Shown one piece after another: positions 6,583 to 9,950 of a stretch of 9,950 bases of DNA. Origin of the DNA: Pseudomonadota bacterium (lineage in GTDB: Bacteria > Pseudomonadota > Gammaproteobacteria > Xanthomonadales > Rhodanobacteraceae). The notes under the pieces are model-generated. The model saw only the letters and a list, made by a program, of their open reading frames with translations, ran no database searches and had not been told where the DNA came from. A program made the translations under genes and the position numbers. The DNA lies in assembly GCA_021798675.1 (NCBI GenBank), contig JAJZGE010000031.1, forward strand, positions 1-9,950. Direction: 5' to 3'. Each line of letters opens with the position of its first letter. Within the stretch, counting starts at the first letter, position 1.

Positions 6583-7185
6583 TCAGAGCCGCAGCGTGAT
6601 CTGCGCCGTGCCCGGGTCGCCGGGCATCAGGCGCTGGGCGAAGCCGAGTTCGCGGCACAGCTGCAGCATCGGGCGGTTTTCCAGCAGCACGTAGCCCCAC
6701 AGTTCGGCGAGGCCACGGCGGCGGCAATCGTCGACCAGTCGCTGCATCAGCAGCGCGCCGAGGCCGACGCGGCTCCAGTCGTGCTCGACCACCACCGAGA
6801 ACTCCGCGCTGTCGGCGGATTCGTCCACGTAGATGCGGCCCACGCCGCGGATCTCGGTGGGGCGCACCGATTCGTCCACCAGCACGAGCGCGGTCTCGCG
6901 CGCCGGGTCGATGCGGCACAGGCGCTGCGCCATCGGCTCCGGCAGCTCCGACATCGCGTGCAGGAAGCGGCGGCGGATGTCCTCGGGCGACAGCCGCCGG
7001 AAGCCGCGCTGCAGCGCCGCGATGTCGCCGGGCACGATCTCGCGCAGCCATAGTTCGCGGCCGTCGCGGCTGCACACGCGTTCGCCCCGTGCGGTGTGCA
7101 CGTTGAGCGCAAGGGCGTGGCGTTCGCGGAGGCGCGGCGGGAGCAGCGGATGGGGAGCGGCAGGGCGCTGGCTGGCGGCGATCAT
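6583..7185 (-). CDS. GNAT-family N-acetyltransferase (PatZ C-terminal-domain-like)
   Basis: This 200-residue protein has a GNAT fold from about residue 38 onward. 'DGRELWLREIVPGDIAALQRG' followed by 'LSPEDIRRRFLHAMSEL' is the signature start seen in the acetyltransferase domain of PatZ/Pat-type protein lysine acetyltransferases. The acetyl-CoA loop is 'DWSRVGLGALL' (Ser138 to Leu146), and motif B is 'LLENRPMLQLCRELGF' with Asn170. The first position of the pyrophosphate loop, normally Gln or Arg (Q/RxxGxG/A), is Ser138 here. The large NDP-forming acyl-CoA-synthetase-like part of PatZ is absent, so this is a stand-alone domain. The first 35 residues are Pro/Arg-rich and look disordered. ATG 7185 is chosen for its GGAG seven bases upstream and because no domain lies further out. 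The substrate is unknown; protein lysine is one possibility. It is the last gene of the rlmJ-slp-trmO run. Confidence 0.85.
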   Translation of the reverse strand: MIAASQRPAAPHPLLPPRLRERHALALNVHTARGERVCSRDGRELWLREIVPGDIAALQRGFRRLSPEDIRRRFLHAMSELPEPMAQRLCRIDPARETALVLVDESVRPTEIRGVGRIYVDESADSAEFSVVVEHDWSRVGLGALLMQRLVDDCRRRGLAELWGYVLLENRPMLQLCRELGFAQRLMPGDPGTAQITLRL

Positions 7186-7187
7186 GT

Positions 7188-7205
7188 CAATACTCCAGCG
7201 TATTG
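7188..7205 (-). promoter_or_regulatory. Small hairpin holding the ribosome-binding site of the GNAT gene
   Basis: On the minus strand CAATAC-GCTGGA-GTATTG forms a 6-bp stem with a 6-nt loop ending 2 nt before the ATG. The Shine-Dalgarno GGAG lies in the loop and the first base of the right arm. It could modulate ribosome access, or the palindrome could be a DNA operator. The stem is AT-rich and modest in strength. Confidence 0.4.
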
Positions 7206-7237
7206 TGTGCGGTGCAGCATGCTCCAGAGGCTCGTAT

Positions 7238-7255
7238 GGCGCAAGTCTGTGCGCC
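7238..7255 (-). other. Weak hairpin after trmO, no T-tract
   Basis: GGCGCA and TGCGCC pair around a 6-nt loop, about 20 nt after the trmO stop in the transcript direction. No run of Ts follows, so it may be a processing or stabilising stem rather than a terminator. The 90-nt gap between trmO and the GNAT gene holds nothing else I can recognise. Confidence 0.3.
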
Positions 7256-7275
7256 GGTTTGCCGCAGGTGCGCAT

Positions 7276-7818
7276 TCAGTCGTGCAGCGTATCCGTCGGC
7301 CGTCGGGGCCGCTTCGGGCCGGGCGCGGAATGGCTGCCCTGGGCCGCGTCGACGGCATCGATCCAGCCCGCCCGCGCCTGCGGGAAGGCATCGGCATAGG
7401 GCACGTAGGGCTTGATGTCGAGGATCGGCGTGCCGTCCAGCAGGTCCACGCCGCGCACGCGCAGCGCACGTTCCTCCACCGCGACCAGTTCCACCGCGGA
7501 CAGGCCGATCGGGTTCGGCCGGTGCGGCGAGCGCGTGGCCAATACGCCGCGCTTGCCGTCGCCGCGGGGTGGCCGTACCCGGGGCTTCCAGCCCTCGCTG
7601 CGGTGGAACACGAACAGCAGCCAGATCCGCGCGAAGCCGGTGAGGTCGGCAAACGCTTCCGCGGGCAGGCCATCGACGAATTCAATGCGCGCCTCCGCTT
7701 CGGCGCCCGTCTCGGTGCCCGCTACCACGGTGGACTGGTGCGGCGCATCGATGCGCCGCGCATAGGGCGAGCGCACGTGTGCGATCGGATGGGCAACAAA
7801 CGGGGAGTTTTCGTCCAC
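7276..7818 (-). CDS. trmO: tRNA (N6-threonylcarbamoyladenosine37-N6)-methyltransferase TrmO, short form
   Basis: TrmO uses S-adenosylmethionine to methylate t6A at position 37 of tRNA-Thr, giving m6t6A. The family barrel is plain: 'PIAHVRSPYARRIDAPHQ' at the N-terminus, 'FVFHRSEGWKPRVRPP', the signature 'ATRSPHRPNPIGLSAVEL' (94-111) and 'GVDLLDGTPILDIKPYVPYAD' (123-143). The protein is about 180 residues, whereas E. coli TrmO is about 235; the C-terminal domain with its 'DPRPAYR' and 'WLHDFNVRW' motifs is missing, and I do not find it in the other frames downstream. The end is a basic tail instead. GTG 7818 is the best start, since no ATG lies between the slp stop and the first conserved residue; CTG 7824 is possible and upstream starts would run deep into slp. 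No good Shine-Dalgarno sequence is visible. It lies 28 nt after slp, same strand. Confidence 0.87.
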   Translation of the reverse strand: MDENSPFVAHPIAHVRSPYARRIDAPHQSTVVAGTETGAEAEARIEFVDGLPAEAFADLTGFARIWLLFVFHRSEGWKPRVRPPRGDGKRGVLATRSPHRPNPIGLSAVELVAVEERALRVRGVDLLDGTPILDIKPYVPYADAFPQARAGWIDAVDAAQGSHSAPGPKRPRRPTDTLHD

Positions 7819-7846
7819 GGCCAGTGCGCTTAAAAGGACACCTGCA

Positions 7847-8347
7847 TCAGTGGATGCCGACGCCCAGGCCCAGCCCGAAGCTGATGTTCGGATGCCCGCT
7901 GCGCATTTCCTCGGCCGTCCACACATGCGACTGTGCGGTCTGCACCAGCGGGAACACGTAATCGGCTTCGCCGACCTTGCCGGCACGGCTGCCGGCCAGT
8001 TGGCCGGCGACGGTGATCGGCGCACCGTTGGGGTAGTTCATCGGTTCGGCGTAGCCCGGCAGCAGGGCGATGAAGCGGCCGTTGCCGCCGTTGCCGAATT
8101 TCGGTCGCTGCGAGGAGTCCAGCGGGTAGGCGAGGATCTCGATCTCGCTGTGGTCGGGCAGGTTCTTCACGCCCACCACGCGGCCGCCCCAGATGACTTG
8201 GCCGTGCGCGTACTGCTCCGGCGCTTGCGCCACCTGCATCGGCGTGGCGGCGACAGTGCCGGGTGCGACCTTGTAGATCGGCGCAGGCGCGCAGGCGGCA
8301 AGGCCGAGCAGCAGGCCGGGCAGGATGATGCGGGCGATGTGGCGCAT
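7847..8347 (-). CDS. slp: Slp-family outer-membrane lipoprotein
   Basis: This 166-residue lipoprotein has a signal peptide of residues 1-18 and a lipobox L-A-A-C with the lipidated Cys at 19. Residue +2 is Ala, not Asp, so the Lol pathway should deliver it to the outer membrane. The body carries the Slp signatures 'QVIWGGRVVGVKNL', 'EIEILAYPLDSSQRP', 'GRFIALLPGYAEPMNYPNGAPITVAG' and 'GKVGEADYVFP'. Slp in E. coli is a starvation- and stationary-phase-inducible lipoprotein linked to acid and envelope protection; its molecular role is unsettled. The start is supported by GGAG six bases before the ATG. It ends with a Gly-rich 'ISFGLGLGVGIH' strand. It sits between rlmJ (42 nt upstream) and trmO (28 nt downstream) on the same strand, probably in one transcript. 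Confidence 0.9.
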   Translation of the reverse strand: MRHIARIILPGLLLGLAACAPAPIYKVAPGTVAATPMQVAQAPEQYAHGQVIWGGRVVGVKNLPDHSEIEILAYPLDSSQRPKFGNGGNGRFIALLPGYAEPMNYPNGAPITVAGQLAGSRAGKVGEADYVFPLVQTAQSHVWTAEEMRSGHPNISFGLGLGVGIH

Positions 8348-8389
8348 GGCGGACTCCGGGGCGAAGATCGCGGCAACGGTGCAGTGAGC

Positions 8390-9319
8390 TTAGCGACGGT
8401 GCGGCGGGTGCGGTAGCTTCACCGGCTTTGCGGCTGGCGCGGCGGCGGATTCGTCCACCAGCCAGTCCAGCTTCCATTCGGCTGGCTTTTCCTGCGCGAG
8501 CAGGCGCGCCAGCGCGCGCAGCGGTTCGCGCAGGGTTTCGTCGAGCTGCCAGGGCGCGTTGACGATCGCCATGCCGGAGCCGTTCAGGCGCAGCGGCGAG
8601 TCGTCGCCGTGCACCAGCAGTTCCGCGCGCAGCACGCGCCTGGCGCCGCAGTGCGAGAGCCAGCGCAGGAAGGGCTGCACCTGGCTGCGCCGCTTGATCG
8701 GATACCAGATCGCGTAGATGCCGGTGGGCCAGCGCTGCAATGCTTCCTTCAAGGCCTGCTCGATCAGCCGGTACTCGGCCTCCTGCGCTTCGTAGGGCGG
8801 GTCGATCAGCACCAGGCCACGCCGTGCCAGCGGAGGCAGCAGCGCCTTCAGCGCTTCGTAGCCGTTGCGTTCGTGCACGTGGACGCGCGCATCGCGGCGG
8901 AACAGTTCGTGCAACCGCGTGGCTTCCTCCGGATGCAGCTCGCACAGCTGTGCGCTGTCGTTGTCGCGCATGGCCAGTGCAGCCTGCAGCGGCGAGCCGG
9001 GGTAGAGCTTCAGCCCGTGTTCGTTGCCGGGCAGGGCGAGGATGCCGTCCAGCCAGCGGCGCAGCAGCGGCGGCAACGCGGCGGCATGGGCATCGCCGCC
9101 GTGCAGGTCGGGAAACAGCAGGCGGGCGATGCCGTCCTTGTATTCGCCGGTCTTGCCGGCTTCGGCGCTGTCCAGTGCGTAGCAGCCGCTGCCGGCGTGG
9201 GTGTCGATCACGCAGAACGGCGCGGGCTTGAGTTTCAGCGCTTCGATCAGCGCCAGCAGCACGGCGTGCTTCAGGACGTCGGCGAAGTTGCCCGCGTGGT
9301 AGGCGTGGCGGTAGTTCAT
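8390..9319 (-). CDS. rlmJ: 23S rRNA (adenine2030-N6)-methyltransferase RlmJ
   Basis: RlmJ methylates N6 of A2030 in 23S rRNA using S-adenosylmethionine, acting on rRNA before full ribosome assembly. The N-terminus 'MNYRHAYHAGNFADVLKH' is diagnostic. The cofactor site is 'VIDTHAGSGCY' (37-47), 'YPGSPL' (106-111) and 'ELHPEE' (127-132) are family motifs, and the catalytic 'DPPY' is at 173-176. 'TGIYAIWYPIK' and 'NGSGMAIVNAPWQLDE' also match. It has 309 residues against 280 in E. coli; the excess is partly a Pro/Lys/Arg-rich C-terminal tail of about 20 residues. ATG 9319 matches the family start, though a weak site (CCGCC before ATG) replaces a Shine-Dalgarno sequence. It leads the minus-strand cluster and is divergent from the copper genes. 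Confidence 0.95.
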   Translation of the reverse strand: MNYRHAYHAGNFADVLKHAVLLALIEALKLKPAPFCVIDTHAGSGCYALDSAEAGKTGEYKDGIARLLFPDLHGGDAHAAALPPLLRRWLDGILALPGNEHGLKLYPGSPLQAALAMRDNDSAQLCELHPEEATRLHELFRRDARVHVHERNGYEALKALLPPLARRGLVLIDPPYEAQEAEYRLIEQALKEALQRWPTGIYAIWYPIKRRSQVQPFLRWLSHCGARRVLRAELLVHGDDSPLRLNGSGMAIVNAPWQLDETLREPLRALARLLAQEKPAEWKLDWLVDESAAAPAAKPVKLPHPPHRR

Positions 9320-9344
9320 GGCGGCAGCCGTGGGGTGGCGCACA

Positions 9345-9350
9345 AGTATA
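9345..9350 (-). promoter_or_regulatory. Candidate -10 element for rlmJ
   Basis: On the minus strand TATACT matches the -10 consensus at five of six positions and sits 25 nt before the rlmJ ATG, implying a leader of about 18 nt. No clear -35 is found at 16-18 bp. It would drive rlmJ, slp, trmO and possibly the GNAT gene. Confidence 0.5.
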
Positions 9351-9392
9351 GGCTGCGGATGGCGTGCAGGCCGCATGAAGCCCGCTCCAGGG

Positions 9393-9422
9393 TTGAGTGG
9401 ACGTGGAGTGCGTCGTTATGCT
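9393..9422 (+). promoter_or_regulatory. Candidate promoter of the copper operon, possibly leaderless
   Basis: TTGAGT (9393-9398) and TATGCT (9417-9422) are separated by 18 bp, each matching consensus at four of six positions. A start about 7 nt downstream of the -10 falls at the ATG at 9429, and no Shine-Dalgarno sequence precedes that ATG, so a leaderless message is plausible. I see no recognisable regulator site, such as a clear CopR-type palindrome, upstream. Confidence 0.45.
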
Positions 9423-9428
9423 CGCGGC

Positions 9429-9776
9429 ATGCATCGTTCGTTGCTCCATCCACTGCGTCGCTGTCGCCTGCTGCTTGCAATGGCGCTGTGCGCGTGGCTG
9501 GGTCTGGCCGGTTCGGTGTTCGCCCATGACGATTGCTGCGCCGGCATGCAGGGCTTGGCCGTCGCGCTGACGATGAGCCTTCACCGCGGCGTGCCGGCAC
9601 CGCTGCACGCGGACGGCGGGCACGCCGATTGCGCCTGCGCCCACGCGACGGCGACCGTGCCGGAACTGTCCGCACCCGCGGTGCCGGTGCATCCGGTCGC
9701 GACAACATGGCAGGCCTGGCCGACCGCTACCCCCGAGCGTCCCCGCGCGCCACCCCTGCGGCCACCGCTGGACTGA
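9429..9776 (+). CDS. CopL-like small secreted His/Cys-rich protein upstream of copA
   Basis: This 115-residue protein has a signal peptide: RR at 10-11, hydrophobic core about 14-30, probable cleavage after Ala32 in 'SVFA'. The mature part begins 'HDDCCAGM' and carries a second cluster 'HADGGHADCACAHA' (60-73), giving candidate metal ligands Cys36, Cys37, Met40, His60, His65, Cys68, Cys70 and His72. It ends in a Pro-rich 'RAPPLRPPLD', an ending I associate with CopL and related small proteins. In Xanthomonas, CopL is a short protein encoded just before copAB and required for copper-induced expression. Here too a Tat-signalled CopA-like start follows, 116 nt downstream. ATG 9429 is chosen because the signal peptide starts there; the frame is open back to about 9318, but that part overlaps the promoter and the rlmJ start. 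The call rests on layout and composition more than on residue identity. Confidence 0.65.
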   Translation: MHRSLLHPLRRCRLLLAMALCAWLGLAGSVFAHDDCCAGMQGLAVALTMSLHRGVPAPLHADGGHADCACAHATATVPELSAPAVPVHPVATTWQAWPTATPERPRAPPLRPPLD

Positions 9777-9790
9777 CATTCCAGCGATGG

Positions 9791-9849
9791 CGCCGACCCG
9801 GTTCGGCGGGCCACCTGCCTGTGCGCAGGCTTGCTGCCGCATGTGCGGC
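9791..9849 (+). promoter_or_regulatory. Three consecutive hairpins in the leader between copL-like gene and copA
   Basis: Within the 116-nt gap there are three short perfect stems in a row: CGCCGA/TCGGCG (9791-9808, 6-nt loop), GCCTG/CAGGC (9817-9830, 4-nt loop) and GCCGCA/TGCGGC (9836-9849, 2-nt loop). None is followed by a T-tract. They could take part in attenuation, in processing between the two genes, or in translational control of copA. Some pairing by chance is expected in such GC-rich DNA. Confidence 0.4.
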
Positions 9850-9892
9850 GACGACAGGCGGGATCCTCGGTGATTCCGCGCAGGAGTGAAGG

Positions 9893-9950
9893 ATGGACAC
9901 ACAGGATCCGCGCGACGGGCAGTTGTCGCGCAGACGGTTCGTGCAAGGCC
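9893..9950 (+). CDS. copA: Start of CopA-like multicopper oxidase (copper resistance), 3'-truncated
   Basis: Only 19 codons are in the window. They encode an N-terminus with the twin-arginine motif 'SRRRFVQG', which matches the Tat signal (S/T-R-R-x-F) and in particular the 'RRRFVQGLAAGG' opening typical of xanthomonad CopA proteins. CopA is a periplasmic multicopper oxidase that binds and oxidises copper in the cop system. GGAG at 9883-9886, six bases before the ATG, is a good ribosome-binding site. The preceding CopL-like gene supports the reading. With so few residues another Tat-exported protein cannot be excluded. Confidence 0.7.
   Translation, partial: MDTQDPRDGQLSRRRFVQG

Noticed and set aside
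6577..6586. CTGA-GGT-TCAG as a bidirectional terminator between ynfM and the GNAT gene
   Set aside because: It has only a 4-bp stem with no T-tract on either side, too weak to support the call.
4332..6599. A 755-codon plus-strand frame across the exporter and ynfM genes
   Set aside because: It overlaps two clear membrane transporters in another frame, has low-complexity Arg/Ala/Gly composition, and crosses a gene boundary.
7819..8025. An upstream ATG start for TrmO at 8025
   Set aside because: It would overlap most of the second half of slp, and the added residues are Arg/Ser/Pro-rich with no TrmO similarity.
9318..9428. An N-terminal extension of the CopL-like protein
   Set aside because: It overlaps the divergent rlmJ start and the likely promoter, and the signal peptide begins at 9429.
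7830..9902. A 690-codon open frame on the minus strand running through slp, rlmJ and the copper genes
   Set aside because: It lies in a different frame from the recognised families, is rich in Arg/Ala/Pro/Gln, and has no domain; it is a shadow of high third-position GC.
1..9950. tRNA genes, rRNA, CRISPR arrays, insertion sequences, attachment sites
   Set aside because: I looked for cloverleaf-like segments, regularly spaced repeats, terminal inverted repeats with transposase motifs and integrase genes on both strands and found none; gene content and composition look like ordinary chromosome.

Overview
The window is a GC-rich (about two-thirds G+C by eye), densely coded stretch of a gammaproteobacterial chromosome. 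Several things point to the Xanthomonadales/Lysobacterales, perhaps a Rhodanobacter- or Dyella-like organism: a CopL-like leader protein followed by a Tat-exported CopA start, RlmJ, Slp and a YnfM-type transporter, with base composition even throughout. The genus is inference. I see no mobile element, CRISPR array, rRNA or tRNA.

Layout. (1) 2-598: 3' part of an alpha/beta hydrolase, followed by a strong hairpin terminator that serves the oppositely oriented gene. (2) 668-5280: a Cpx-type envelope-stress locus. A Spy/CpxP-like periplasmic protein (minus strand) is divergent from cpxR-cpxA homologues (plus strand). Their shared intergenic region holds a perfect GTAAA-N5-GTAAA CpxR box. After cpxA come a membrane-anchored alpha/beta hydrolase and a ten-helix drug/metabolite exporter, joined by very short overlaps, so all four plus-strand genes look like one translationally coupled operon. 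(3) 5335-6579: a YnfM-like MFS transporter with its own probable promoter. (4) 6583-9319: a minus-strand cluster read rlmJ, slp-family lipoprotein, trmO, GNAT acetyltransferase. It combines two RNA N6-adenine methyltransferases, an outer-membrane lipoprotein and a PatZ-like GNAT domain. (5) 9393-9950: start of a copper-resistance operon, with a CopL-like His/Cys-rich secreted small protein, a leader with three consecutive hairpins, and the first 19 codons of copA with a twin-arginine signal.

How it fits together. The Spy-like protein, CpxA and CpxR should form a sense-and-respond circuit for misfolded or metal-stressed envelope proteins. The CpxR box is placed to drive both divergent arms, including the attached hydrolase and exporter. 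The copper operon starts about 4 kb beyond that exporter. Cpx systems in other bacteria respond to copper, so a functional link is plausible but not shown here. The most original element is the cpxRA-hydrolase-exporter coupling; I know of no description of that arrangement.
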